Source: Lithodes maja
Lineage: Eukaryota > Arthropoda > Malacostraca > Decapoda > Lithodidae
Reading direction: 5' to 3'
NCBI GenBank assembly: GCA_037953745.1
Contig: JBAKBP010003220.1
Location: forward strand, 1-64,000
Length of the DNA: 64,000 bases
Made by a program: the position numbers and the translations under genes
The notes under the pieces: generated by a model
What the model was told of the DNA's origin: nothing
The model's database searches: none
Seen by the model: the letters and a program-made list of their open reading frames with translations, nothing else
Shown here: positions 22,751 through 33,566 of the stretch, piece after piece
How the letters are laid out: each line of letters opens with the position of its first letter
How positions within the stretch are numbered: position 1 is the first letter of the stretch

Positions 22751-23512
22751 GTTGGCATTAGAAGTGATGGTAGTAATAGTGGGATTGATGGTGATAGTAG
22801 TGATTATGGTGATAATAGTAGTGATGATGGTTGTAGTTGTATTGATGATGATGACAGTAGTGATGATGATGACAGTAGTAGATATGATGGTGACAGTAGT
22901 AGATATGATGGTGACAGTACTAGTAGTAATGATGATGGTCATAATAGTAGTGATGATGGTGACCAGTAATGATGATAGTTGTAGTGATAATAATGACAGT
23001 AGTGATGATGGTAGTGATTATGGTGTGAGTATTAGTGATGATGGTGAGTAGTTGTAAGGATGGTGAAAGTTGTAGTGATGATGACAATAGTTGTGATGAT
23101 GAAGATCATAGTAATGGTGATGATGGCAGTAGTAGTGATGATGGTAATAGTAGGATACATGATGGTAATACTTGTGACAGTAGTAATGATGATGGTTATA
23201 TTAGTAGTGATGATGTTAACAGTAGTAATGACGATTGTAAGATGGTGGTGATGATAGTAATGATGGTTGATAGTTGTAGTATCAATGATTATAGTAGTGA
23301 TTAAGATGGTAGTGACAATGGTGATAGTAGTAGTGATGATGGTGAGAGTAGTAGTAATGATTGTAATTGTAGTAGTGATGATCATAGTAATGGTGATGAT
23401 GACAGTAGTTGTGATGATTGTGGCAGTTGTAGTGATGATGGCAGTAGTAGTGATGATGGTGTTTGTGATTGATGATGGTATTAGTAGTGATGATGGTAAC
23501 CCCTCGCAGAGT
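22750..23512. repeat. GAT/AGT-type cryptic simple sequence
   Basis: About 760 bp made almost entirely of GATGATGGT, AGTAGTGAT and similar triplet words without a strict period. It yields long Met/Val or Asp/Ser frames in every phase, which are not genes. A 9-bp-stem hairpin (TGCCGTTTT…AAAACGGCA) follows at 23519-23546, then an A/T-rich tract. Sequence at 23560-24080 shows nothing recognisable. Confidence 0.85.
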
Positions 23513-24084
23513 TGAGTATGCCGTTTTGATTTTGGGCAAAACGGCACGTCTACTTTATTTATATTATTTTATTTTATTTTATTTATTTTTTTGCTAGTAT
23601 CATATCCATCGATCTGGGTGTCCATTATCTCTCGATACCTTCACCTGACCTGATCGACCAGTCGAGTAACTTAGCCAAGTGAGATGAGTTCTAATATCTA
23701 TTTAGTTCTACTGATGACTGATATATACAGTATATGATTGATTGTAAATCCTCTGAAACAGTCCAAAAAAGAATAACAAACATTATATAGATATATTTGT
23801 CATGAATTAACTTATAAAGGGTTTTGCTTGCATTCATCAACATGAGTAAATTTGGAGGGGAATGATAACAGACTTCAGGAGATAACTGACACAGGGATAC
23901 TAAATTGTGTAAGGTAATTGAGTAATGCTAATTATAATATTACGGTATATAAAGTTTTGCTTAATGCATATACAAATAGATGTTTGCAATCACAATTTCA
24001 ATATCTTGAGCAAATAATTATAACAGAACCAGAAATTCATGTTTAGGAAGCTTGAAAACTTAAATGAAAGGTAGAGTCAATTGA

Positions 24085-24215
24085 TTAACTTAACCGATTA
24101 ACTTTTAGAATTAACTTAACTTAACTAGTTAATTCCCAAATTCGAATTAACTTAACTTAGTTGATAAAATACTAAAATTAACTTAACTTAACTAGTTAAT
24201 TTAATGAGTTAATCG
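24085..24215. repeat. TTAACTTAACT-rich tract
   Basis: The words AATTAACTTAACTTAACTAGTTAATT recur in part or whole about three times, giving many TTAA sites and local palindromes. Confidence 0.6.
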
Positions 24216-24219
24216 ACCC

Positions 24220-24225
<6 letters not shown>

Positions 24226-24292
<67 letters not shown>
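24226..24292. repeat. (AT)n microsatellite
   Basis: Nearly pure AT dinucleotide run of more than 60 bp, followed by (GT)n at 24294-24303. Confidence 0.95.
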
Positions 24293-24295
<3 letters not shown>

Positions 24296-24303
24296 GTGTG
24301 TGT

Positions 24304-24625
24304 GTTCTGAGGAACTTGCTTCAATTGTGCCACATCTCCACTTCTTTCCCCACAGAACTAGGGCAGCTGGAAATGTCCATAAATTCACTCTCTCTCCTCT
24401 ACAATGTAGAACTTTTTTAATATCAAAATTAATTTATCCCCATAACTTCTACTGTCTGGAATTAAGTTCCTTGGAGTTGCTTTCCATAAATGTACAACTC
24501 ACAGCAGTTTAAGTCCAATTGCTACAAACATTTGTTGAATGGAGGATGCCTTTAGGCACATGGACCTTCTTTGTTTTATCTTTGTTTGTCCTTCCTCTAT
24601 TTATTATCTCTTAAACAAACACACA
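24304..24625 (+). mobile_element. LINE-A 3'-end fragment
   Basis: Matches the last ~320 bp of LINE-A (21450-21755), including GAGGAACTTGCTTCAATTGTG and GGAGGATGCCTTTAGGCACATGGACC, with several substitutions and indels. Its 5' edge coincides with the (AT)n/(GT)n run. Non-coding remnant. Confidence 0.8.
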
Positions 24626-24653
24626 ATATATATATACCTGTATATATATATTT

Positions 24654-25374
24654 TGTTTTTTCTATGTGAATGAGGGAGACAAAAGGCATAACTGCCTGCA
24701 ATGTGTGCCTCCCCCAGATTTCAAAGAGTGACAGGGCCGAAATCAAGGGACGTTCGAGCTAAAATGCGTGGACACACGGAGTTTGAAGCAATTCAAGTCA
24801 TAGGAAGAGGGAAAGACTGATTCTGAGAGAGTTCCAGAGCTCAGCAGTTAAAGAGAAGAAAGTCTGAAAAAAACGTTTCACTCATGGGTTGGAGAGTTGC
24901 ACAGAGTAGGGGTGGGATTGTGTTGCAAGGTGGGTACTACGTACCCTACGTAGAGGAGGTGGTACACACTGGGAAAGCTCCGAGGAACATTGATTATTAT
25001 AGTAGCGATAGAATAGCGAGAGAGATGCAACATTGCGGCGAAGAGAGAGAGATTGCAGAGAGTTGGGGAATTGACAGGAGTTAATGATACGAAAGGCTTT
25101 CCTTTTTACTTTATCTAGGAGTGCGGTGTGAGAGGACCTCCCCACATATGTGAACAATACTCAATACAAGGACGCACTGTGCCCCTGTACAGAGCAAGAA
25201 GCTGCGCAGGGGTAAAGAACTCCTTGAGGCGGTTGAGCACACCCAGCTTCTGGGAGGCTGCCTTAGCGAGACTGGTAATATGGTCTTTCCAAGTGAGAGC
25301 AGAAGATGAAGAGACACCGAGAACATTGAGGGAAGATGAAGGGTTGATTTTTGCATTGTTGAAGAATAAGGAAT
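24654..25374 (-). mobile_element. LINE-B 3'-end fragment
   Basis: On the minus strand this matches the C-terminal RT region and 3' UTR of LINE-B (see 35901-38073). Key words are TGCCTCCCCCAG, GGGACGTTCGAGC and GTGAACAATACTCAATAC. The coding frame is broken by indels. The 5' break of the LINE lies at the (AT)n array starting 25375. Confidence 0.85.
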
Positions 25375-25393
25375 GTATATATATATATATATA

Positions 25394-25453
<60 letters not shown>

Positions 25454-25497
25454 ATTATATATATATGTAATTATATAATTATATATATATACATATA
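25375..25497. repeat. (AT)n-rich block
   Basis: Long (AT)n with short interruptions (CTGTAT, ATAATTATAT) separating LINE-B and LINE-C fragments. Confidence 0.9.
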
Positions 25498-26411
25498 GCC
25501 TTTATGGACTTGGAGAAGGCCTATGACAGAGTGGATAGAGAAGGAATGTGGAAAGTACTTAGATTATACGGAGTAGATGGCAAGTTGCTGAAAGCAGTGA
25601 AGAGAACGTATGAGGGTGCAAAGGCGGCAGTATGTGTGGAGAATGAGCAGAGCGAGTTCTTTGACCTGAGTGTTGGGTTGAAACAGGCATGTCTGATGTC
25701 CCTGTGGTTGTTTACTGTATATATGGATGGAGTCATGAAAGAAATACTGGGAAGAGCAGTGTATGTTGGAAGGGAAATGAGTGGAATCTGCCTATACTGC
25801 TGTTTGCGGATGATACAGTTCTAATGAGCGATAATGAATGGGAGTTGCAGGGTCTGGTAAATGAGTTTGGAACAGTGTGCGAAAAACGGAATTTGAAGGT
25901 ATATGTGGGGAAGAGCAAGGCCATGGTCTTCGAAAGGGGTGAAGTCACAGAGTGTGAGGTGAAGTTGAACGGTCAGGCTATTGAGATCGTCAGCTCTTTT
26001 AAGTATCTGGGCAGTGTGTTGAGTAAAGATGGGACTATGGATGAAGAAATGCGGGAGAGGGTGCAACAGTGGAAGAGGGTTGTAGGAATTTTGAAAGCAT
26101 TAACAAGAAATAGAGTGGTAGGTATGGAAGTGAAGAATTCCTTGCATGACAGTGTGGTAATCCCAACATTAACTTACGGAAGCGAAGCATGGACGTTCGG
26201 GAAGAGACTCAGACCAAGAGTGAGAGCGGTGGTAATGAGTTACTTGAGAAGTGCGTGCGGAGTTACATGGAGGGATAGACAGACGAATGAGGAAGTAAGA
26301 AGGAGGTGTGGTGTGGAGGTAGATGTGCTGGAAAGTTTGAAAAGGAACAACTTGAGATGGTTCGGCCATATGGAACGTATGGGAAGCGAGAGAATGACTA
26401 ACAGGGTGTAC

Positions 26412-26415
<4 letters not shown>
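25498..26415 (+). mobile_element. LINE-C fragment (RT domain), flanked by (AT)n on both sides
   Basis: Plus-strand RT sequence from Phe-Met-Asp-Leu-Glu-Lys-Ala-Tyr-Asp-Arg to Arg-Val-Tyr-Glu, with Phe-Ala-Asp-Asp at the active site. Frameshifts near 25740-25800 break the ORF. The catalytic-neighbour motif reads Gly-Leu-Lys-Gln-Ala-Cys, where the split LINE-C has Gly-Leu-Lys-Gln-Gly-Cys. Both ends stop abruptly at (AT)n arrays. It lies about 310 bp upstream of the Kazal start codon. Confidence 0.85.

Positions 26416-26470
<55 letters not shown>
26415..26470. repeat. (AT)n microsatellite
   Basis: AT dinucleotide run of about 27 units at the 3' break of LINE-C. Confidence 0.95.
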
Positions 26471-26474
<4 letters not shown>

Positions 26475-26502
26475 TGGGCGGTACTTGAAAAGTAGACAGA
26501 AT

Positions 26503-26597
26503 GGATAAAATACACCATCTGAAGAAGAACACTTTATTGACAACATTTCGCAGATACGTTGTCAATAAAGTGCTCTTCCTCAGATGGTGTATTTTAT

Positions 26598-26599
<2 letters not shown>
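26503..26599. repeat. 97-bp foldback element between (AT)n arrays
   Basis: Two arms of 42 bp, GGATAAAATACACCATCTGA… and its inverted copy, differ at two positions and enclose a 13-base loop (ATTTCGCAGATAC). The right arm abuts (AT)n at 26600-26640. There is no coding capacity. It may be a foldback MITE or the end of a larger element. Confidence 0.85.
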
Positions 26600-26635
<36 letters not shown>

Positions 26636-26640
26636 TATAT
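26600..26640. repeat. (AT)n microsatellite
   Basis: AT run ending in TACAGTATATC, 85 bp before the Kazal start codon. Confidence 0.9.
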
Positions 26641-26724
26641 CACTAATGGTGGTAGATTGAGATTTATCCGTATTGTAATAATAATTTAATTGACAGATTT
26701 CACGTGACTGAACTGTGTGAAGCC

Positions 26725-26779
26725 ATGATGAGACTGCGGAGCCTCCCTCTACTTCTACTGATGGGGGCAATAGGTACCG
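26725..26779 (+). CDS. Kazal gene exon 1: signal peptide
   Basis: Two adjacent ATGs (26725, 26728) in a favourable GCC-ATG context begin a short coding exon of 18 codons plus one base. The peptide is basic at the start (Met-Met-Arg-Leu-Arg), then has a leucine-rich hydrophobic core, then small residues (Gly-Ala-Ile-Gly-Thr), which is a classical secretion signal. The exon ends at a consensus donor (G/GTAAGT) in phase 1, matching the phase-1 acceptor of the Kazal exon at 30949. It lies about 85 bp after an (AT)n array and 310 bp after a LINE-C fragment, so the promoter or a 5' UTR exon must be close to or within repeats. No TATA box is distinguishable from the (AT)n. An acceptor-like TTGACAG lies about 25 bp upstream of the ATG, so a separate 5' UTR exon is possible. 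Confidence 0.8.
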
Positions 26780-26863
26780 GTAAGTCACTTCAGTATTTAC
26801 TTAGTTCCTTGAGAATAATGATATGTGCTGACAGTTTATTCTGGATATTATTGGACGATTATA

Positions 26864-27076
26864 TTAACCCTTTCAAGCTCTAATGCACGTTTCTGTTCTG
26901 TTTCTGGCTACTATTATACGATTTTATTCAGATTAATCACGGTATATGGAAGTCAAAGGGTTGATTGAGATAGCATTTACCCTTTTAATGCCCACAAATA
27001 CTTCTTAAGCGGCATCAAATCGTCTAATGATAGCCAAAATAAACTGCTAAAATGCGTCAGAGCTTCAAAGGGTTAA
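26864..27076. mobile_element. T1-family MITE in Kazal intron 1
   Basis: Perfect TTAA at both ends and inverted termini TTAACCCTTTCAAGCTCT / TTAACCCTTTGAAGCTCT. Internal TATACGATTTTATTC is mirrored by CAAATCGTCTAATG. 213 bp, no coding. A further decayed T1-like piece may lie at 27110-27210; 27210-27780 is otherwise unremarkable. Confidence 0.8.
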
Positions 27077-27779
27077 GTTAACACATACTTTGTGGGAACT
27101 AGAGAATATCATTTAGATAGTTTTTACCTCTTTGATTCCTAGAGATCCTTCGTAAATTGTATATAATCGCATAATGATAATCAGATTAAAATATATAACT
27201 GCGGCCTCAGATACTGAGAATTACTTGCTAATATCCACGAGAGGAATATGATGGTAAGTGTTATGGAAACAAATATGACATGGTTATAGCATTATACCTA
27301 CGTGTTTTATTCGGTATGGATATTTATGTCCATATTAGAGCATGCATCTATTAATACTTAAGTAAATTTAATTCATATAGCCAAACATGTGTAATCTAAG
27401 CTAACCAAGATTAGCAAACTCAATTCAATTAAATAATACCTAAGATAACCTTGAATTAATGATAAATTTAACATAAACTCATGATTACAAATTTTAGATA
27501 ACAGATGACGGACAGTGTTAACCCTATCACATTTGGAACTGTGATTCATGTATTTGTGTTCCCCAATGCATGGATACGCGATTCAAGTATTGGACACTTT
27601 AGAAATCAATTGAATGAAAACTGAATACTCAAATTGCGCATAAATTGGGCTTCACTAAGTTTTGGTAGTGGTACGCTGAAGAAAAATCATGGCAGCCTCC
27701 ACCCTACTGATCGATTGAGAGAGAGCGAGTCGTCAGTATCAATCTGGCCGGCAGAGTGAATGGACATGAGCCGGGCGCT

Positions 27780-28755
27780 TTAACCCTTCCCGCCCGGGCA
27801 GCATTTTTAAATGACGCGGCTTGCGAAGGGCAGGAGCCCGGGCGTCCTTTTAAAATCTGTAAGCTTGAAAGCCTATTAAGCGTGTTTTGAAAGCTGCGCG
27901 GTGAAACGTTTGTTTACAAAGCCGATCTTTGCGACGACAAGCCTCAGCAAGAAGAAGAAGTCCAACCTTGTCGGAGATTTTTAGTTAGAGCGAAAATTAG
28001 TGTTTATAAGTGTCCGATATTGCTAAATCTGCGGCTAAATGCTCTCCACGGAAATCGTCATCACAACTGAACCAGTTGACCTAGAGAGCTCTACTGAACG
28101 CCAGTCTACAGTAAGGGCTATATTTTGAGATGTGTGTGAATTCACGGGTCCCGTCACCAGACAGGCACTAAAATCCACTTATTATGTATCCTGGTAGGGA
28201 GACAAGTGGTTGCAGGCAGCTTAGGACTGCTTCGTCCATCACCTAGCAAGACCAGGCTTGCACTGACGTAATGTCAGTTGTCTCCCATCTCACTGCAGTG
28301 TTACACATAGCGAAAACAGCTCAAGACTGCTCATTTTCAGCGATTTTGGCCGACCTTTGCAAGATCGTTGCAAGACAACCAGACGTGGTACAGATGATTC
28401 AGGTGTCATTCGAAAGGTCAATTATTGTACTTTCAAGGATATATATTTGTGGTACGTTCTGGCTCTTGTTTATGCATGAAAATGTGCAGGGAATGAAGGT
28501 AAATTAGGGCCAAAAAACCTGCAGAAATGGAGTTAAACATGGTGGCTTTTTCATTTGAACTACGGGTTAGTGTATCTATAATACTATATGATGGGGTTTT
28601 ATATCTTGTACTCATGTTTTTCATTACATATATTATGTAGTGTAAGTTAATATCAGTGTACATTATGTATCGGTTCAAAAATAATACCATTATGAGTGTA
28701 ACCCGAGGAATTAATTAATCATATTTTGAAAGGCCCGCCAGGGGGGCACCTTTAA
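27780..28755. other. TTAA-bounded, locally CpG-rich segment in intron 1
   Basis: This begins TTAACCCTTCCCGCCCGGGC and is GC-rich to about 27950. The right edge GGCCCGCCAGGGGGGCACCTTTAA is a weak inverted match. About 975 bp lies between the TTAAs. Inside I see no protein domain. It could be a non-autonomous piggyBac-type element or an internal promoter-like region; neither is proven. Confidence 0.3.
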
Positions 28756-29219
28756 AGGTCAATTCGAACAAACTTCAATATATTTACCGTATAAAACAAT
28801 ATTATTGCTTCATATATGCTATTACATAATGAACATTTGAACATTGAAAAAACAAAAAATATGTGTAAAAAGCAAATATCCAGTGAAAAAACATATTATG
28901 TGACGGGTGAGGCGGTGGTGGATGGTATGAGGGAGCGTGACATAGGTGTGCTTCCTTGGCCTTCTTGAGACACACTGACAGTCTCAGCTGTCTTCCATGT
29001 ATGTATGAGGGAGGAAGGAGGTAGGTAAAGTGTAGAGGAGGGTGACTGGATTTATTTCAGGCAGGAGGCAGGAAGTAGGATGTAGGGTGGGAAATTGGAA
29101 GGAAGAAGTAGAATAAAGGAAGAGGGGGAAAGTGTAGGGAGAAAGGGAGGGGGGGGGTGGGAGAGGGGAAGAGAGGGACATGTAAGGGGAGGACAGGAGG
29201 TGGTGGTAAGGAAACATGC

Positions 29220-29330
29220 CACTTCTTTTATTTCTATGTGCATGAAAGAGACAGAAGACAAAACTGCCTGTAACAAGTGCCTCCCCCAAGATTGTAAATA
29301 GTGAGAGAGAGCCAAAATTCAAGTATGTTA
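29220..29330 (-). mobile_element. LINE-B-like 3' UTR remnant
   Basis: TTTCTATGTGCATGAAAG, AACTGCCTGTAAC and GTGCCTCCCCCAAGA match the LINE-B 3' UTR with many changes. Upstream, 28990-29215 is purine-rich low-complexity sequence. A T22 run follows at about 29567-29589. Sequence at 29330-30250 contains nothing else recognised. Confidence 0.5.
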
Positions 29331-30252
29331 GAGGAAATTTAGGTGTGCTGGAAAGAAGTGTGGTGTGTTTGTTAAGCATAGTGAAATGAATAGAGGGAGG
29401 AGGTGTTTGCAAGAGTTTGCTGGATTACTCTCTCTGTAGGTGGGGCACAAATAGAAACAATGGGCGAAGCCAGGCAAATGAGACATGAGTTCTAGCAAGG
29501 CCTAAGTGGCCTCTCCTGGGTACTGCCCTACTTAATTGGGGCTCCCATTTCACCGGCACTGAGGCATTTTTTTTTTTTTTTTTTTTTTTATAATGTCATC
29601 TTCCGGAAGGAACGTTGCATTCGTCCAGTCAAACATTCTGGAAGGAACGCCGCAGCTGTTAGGTTAAAATTCTTCTCCGACGATTGCTTATTAATACATA
29701 TTCGTATGTAATAAATTATTATGAGTAGGGACTTCGAGTTTGTTTTATTCTCTTTCTCATACCATAAAATATAAGCATATATCACTATAATGTATAGCTT
29801 TAAAACACCTTACAACAAATATAATAAGAATAATGTACACTACTTTGTACTAATGTGAGTCCAAGAACCGTGATTGTATACGTTTGTGCATTCTATTGAC
29901 AATAGACAAATTTTGATTGTACTTTTGGAAAGTGCATGGAAAATACTTGTCATTTCATAAATAAAAACCTACTGTCGTAGCTGAAAATTATTATTTATGA
30001 CGGTGCAAAGTGAAAAGATGTTGGAAAAACATATGCAAACATTTTCTCATCATCACTTTTATCAATTGTAGTATATTTTTTATGAGTTTTGCTATGCTAA
30101 TAATGTAGATGAACCTTCCCTCTTTATATTGAGATATAATAGATTGTACTAAACATAAATGCTGAAAATTGATGTAGAATGAATATTTTGGATACGCATG
30201 GATAATATTTCTTCGACAAATACCGACATATATTATATTCATATATAGAGAA

Positions 30253-30640
30253 CTACTGATGGCATATTTGGAACGAGTCCAAATTAGGGCTACAAGGCTT
30301 ATTCCATCAATTAGAACACTGAGGTATGAGGACCAATTGAGTTCTTTATCACTTCGTTGGAAACGTGTAAATTTCAATGCCAACTTAGTCTCTAAGATGC
30401 CTAATGGGTTTGCCAATGTGACTTATAGTAAATGTTTACCCTCAATGTAAATATAACACAACCATAGCTGGAAGTTGAAATTAACAAGGTTCAGTATTAG
30501 TATATGTGGACACTTCCTTTTCACATACAAGATATTATGTTCTACCTGGAACAAAATTTCCTCAGCAGTAGTAAATAATTCTTCTGTAGAGCAATTCAAA
30601 AGGAAAGTAGACAGTATTGTGTACACTCTTCAATGAGTAC
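30253..30640 (+). pseudogene. Decayed CR1-like LINE C-terminus
   Basis: The frame reads Leu-Glu-Arg-Val-Gln-Ile-Arg-Ala-Thr-Arg-Leu-Ile-Pro-Ser-Ile, then Tyr-Glu-Asp-Gln-Leu-Ser-Ser-Leu-Ser-Leu. Further on is Trp-Asn-Lys-Ile…Val-Val-Asn…Phe-Lys-Arg-Lys-Val-Asp. Together these are the standard C-terminal signature of CR1/Jockey-group reverse transcriptases. The parts are in different frames and the rest of the LINE is absent. It lies about 310 bp before Kazal exon 2. Confidence 0.65.
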
Positions 30641-30948
30641 AGTGCACTTCAAAATCTCTTTCTCTCTCTCTCTCTTTCCACTTAGAGTATAACCCCTGAA
30701 TGAACTAAAGATTTTTGAGATACTAACTATTCTTCGTCACTCTTTATTACAATTGAATTACAATTGACTAAATACAGTCTATTGCCCTTGTATAAAGTAT
30801 CACATAACTTTAAAAGTGGTAGTCTTTGTATGTGTCTTCTTCGTCTTGCTTAATATGCGATACAAGAAAATTATAATGTGTTTAGGAGGGAACGATATAA
30901 TAAAGGAAAGAAGGAGAAAGAGAATATTAATCAGCCTGTAACTTCCAG

Positions 30949-31164
30949 ATGGCACACCTGTCTGCAAGATGGAGTGCACGGCCTTCCAGTTAATCAGTGG
31001 CCCCGTGTGCTCCTCCTCCGGCGCCACCTTCAGCAGTGAGTGTCACCTACTCCGGGCTGCCTGCACCCCGGAATTAGGGTCACTCTTCCAGAAGGAGCAT
31101 GACGGGCGCTGCTTGGGAAGGTCCGCTCACCGACCACAGCATCCAGATGGCAGTGGCATTGCAG
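30949..31164 (+). CDS. Kazal gene exon 2: first Kazal domain
   Basis: This is a 216-bp phase 1-1 exon, with acceptor ACTTCCAG and donor GCAG/GTGGGT. It encodes one Kazal fold of six cysteines spaced C-x3-C-x10-C-x10-C-x6-C-x15-C. The hallmark block Gly-Pro-Val-Cys...Ser-Gly-x-Thr-Phe...Glu-Cys is present, with Phe in place of the usual Tyr. The C4-x6-C5 spacing is the follistatin/invertebrate type. The C2-C3 loop carrying the reactive site is 10 residues, longer than the usual 7, and the expected P1 position (second residue after C2) is Ala. After C6 a 22-residue linker rich in Gly, His and Pro leads to the donor. The unusual loop length and small P1 make strong trypsin inhibition unlikely; this is an inference. 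Confidence 0.88.
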
Positions 31165-31466
31165 GTGGGTTGAATATTTAACACTATATTGTAACAAGAA
31201 TGTTACCAGTACATGTACTGTAATTGTTACTATTTTACTGCTATTTTAGAGGGCACAATCTCGGGTTCTTCTACAAACTCAGCAGGGGATCGGTATGCAA
31301 GAGTAAGGATAATTCAGTACAAGAGCAAATACAATTCACAAGCTTTATTTACTTATCAACTAAATACAGTGTGGAACAGACTATGTGCCTCTCCTGATAT
31401 TTACCTGACTCAAATACAGATTGCAATAAACTCCTCTGTTAATGCAATTGTCTATTCTAGTTTATA

Positions 31467-33062
31467 CAAAAACTTTGGCTAGAAACTCCACCTTGGATGA
31501 TTCCGGTGCTATTCCTCCCTCTCCACCACCCTCTCTCCTACTTATGCCTAATATCCTAATATCTTCTAAAGATGTATTTTCTACCCTCTCTGGGCTTAAT
31601 ACTAAGAAGGTGTACGGTCCGGATGGTGTTCCTCCTGTTGTACTCAAAAACTGTGCTTCCGTGCTTACTCCCTGCCTAGGCAAACTCTTGTGTCTCTGTC
31701 TCTCCTTTAACGTCTTCCCTTCTTGCTGGAAGTTTGCCCTCATACAACCTATCCCAAAGAAGTGTGAACGCTCTCAACCCTCCAACTATCGTCCAATTGC
31801 TCTCATCTCTTGTATCTCTAAAGTTTTTGAAACTATTCTTGCTTCCAAATTTCTTAAGCATTTCTCTTCTCATAGTTTACTCTCAGATCGCCAGTATGAC
31901 TTCCTTAAAGGTCGCTCTGCTGGTGATCTTCTTTCATATCTTACTAACTCTTGTCATCCTTCTTTCGGGACTTCGGTGAGACCTTTTCTATTGCACTAGA
32001 CATATCGAAGGCCTTTGATAGAGTCTGGCACTAATAATTCATTTCTAAACTACCCTCCTTCGGTTTCTATCCCTCCATCTGTGCCTTTGTCTCTAATTTC
32101 CTTTCCAGCCGTTCCATAGCTGCGGTTGTGGACGGCCATCGCTCACTTCCTCATCCTATCAACTCTGGTGTTCCTCAGGGCTCTGTCTTATATCCCATTC
32201 TCTTTCTAATTTCCATAAATGATCTTCTCAACTGTACCATTAGTCCCATCCATTCATACGTAGACCACTCTACCTTACACTACTCAATTAGTTTTCCTGA
32301 ACGCCTCAGCCAGCAATCCCTCAAAGATAAATGTAATGAAGCCATACAACACTTATCTTCTGATCTAACTACTATTTCCAATTGGGGCAGAGAAAACATT
32401 GTTGCCTTTAATGCTTCTAAAACCCAATTTCTTCATCTTACTACCCGTTCAGAACTCGCAGAGGACTATCTCTTACAATTCAACAATACAAAAATCAATC
32501 CTTCATCTTCTCTCAATATTATTGGTGTCTCTTTTTCTTCTGCTCTCACTTGGAAGGACCATATTTCCAGTCTTGCTAAGGCAGCCTCCCAGAAGCTGGG
32601 TGTGCTCAACTGCCTCAAGGTGTTCTTTACTCCTGCACAGCTTCTTGCTCTGTACAGGGGCACAGTGAGTCCTTGTACTGAGTATTGTTCACATGTGGGG
32701 GGAGGATTCTCTCGAACAGCACTCCTAGACAAAGTAGAAAGGAAAGCCTTTCGTATAATTAACTCCCGCCCACTCACCAACTCTCTGCAATCTCTCTCTC
32801 TTCGCCGCAATGTTGTATCTCTCTCACTATTTTATCGCTACTATAATAATCAATGTTCCTCAGAGCTTTCTCAATGTATACCACCTCCTCTATGTAGGGT
32901 ACGTAGTACCTGTCTTGCAACACTATCCCACCCCTATTCTGTGCAACTCTCTAACCCAAGAGTGAAACGGTATTCTCAGACTTTCTTCTATTCAACTGCT
33001 GAGCTCTGGAACTCTCTCCCATAATCGTTTTTCCCTCTTCCTATGACTTAAATTGCTTCAAA
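31467..33062 (+). mobile_element. LINE-B fragment in Kazal intron 2
   Basis: RT-domain LINE-B copy truncated at both ends. It has Tyr-Gly-Pro-Asp-Gly-Val-Pro-Pro, Asn-Tyr-Arg-Pro-Ile-Ala, Gly-Val-Pro-Gln-Gly-Ser-Val-Leu and the C-terminal block to Leu-Trp-Asn-Ser-Leu-Pro. A frameshift and stop near 31975-32035 break it, and the active-site motif has decayed from Tyr-Ala-Asp-Asp to Tyr-Val-Asp-His, so it is dead. The homology ends at CTTCAAACTT (33062). Confidence 0.88.
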
Positions 33063-33063
33063 C

Positions 33064-33562
33064 TTCAAGGAGGGTGCAGAAGCACCTGTGACACCAAAGC
33101 CCAACCCAGGGCCCTGTGCCCCTTAACAATTATGAAGGGAAAGTTGAGGGGCAAGGGAAATATGTGACGCTTTGGCTCCCAGTCTGCCAACCTCTAGGTT
33201 GGCAGTAGAGAGGTCAATCCACGGAAGAGACACCATCACTTGAGATCTAGAAAATATAATTATAAGCGAAAGGAACAGTCAGAGTAAGCTATGGGTATAG
33301 CAGAGAATTCTCAACTCTCACTCTGATAAACCAGCCCATCACCACTTTGACTTTTGGTATTATCTTATACTGTGGTAGATATTGTACCACTATTATTATG
33401 ACTAACTTCTATTACTGCATACAATTGTTTCACTATTATTAATATCACCCTATTTCTTTTCCTGTCAATTGTTTCTATTACTCAATTTATTTCTTCTATT
33501 TGTATATATTTGACTTTTGTTATTACCCTGTACTGTGGTAGATATTGTGCCACTATGATTAT
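33064..33562. other. Non-coding with a ~165-bp tandem duplication
   Basis: TGACTTTTGGTATTATC…GTAGATATTGTACCACTATTATTATGACT (from about 33348) recurs as TGACTTTTGTTATTACC…GATATTGTGCCACTATGATTATGACT (from about 33511). The second copy is continued after element 2 at 43494-43562, because element 2 inserted into it. It lies upstream, on the minus strand, of what looks like a LINE ORF1-ORF2 spacer (see 43610-44108). Confidence 0.55.
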
Positions 33563-33566
33563 GACT

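Noticed and set aside
22748..23547. Several Val/Met-, Asp/Ser- or Ile/Thr-rich frames
   Set aside because: Generated by GAT/AGT simple sequence in every phase.
26503..26599. Hammerhead ribozyme in the foldback
   Set aside because: One strand has a CTGAGGA word and later GCGAAAT, but the sequence between cannot form the required stem II and no cleavage-site stem fits.
29567..29589. Poly-T as the tail of a minus-strand retroposon
   Set aside because: No coding or LINE-like sequence and no target duplication could be found next to it.
31250..31310. Extra short exon after Kazal exon 2
   Set aside because: There is an acceptor-like TATTTTAG followed by an open frame in phase 1, but no donor gives a phase-1 end and no cysteine or conserved motif is present.
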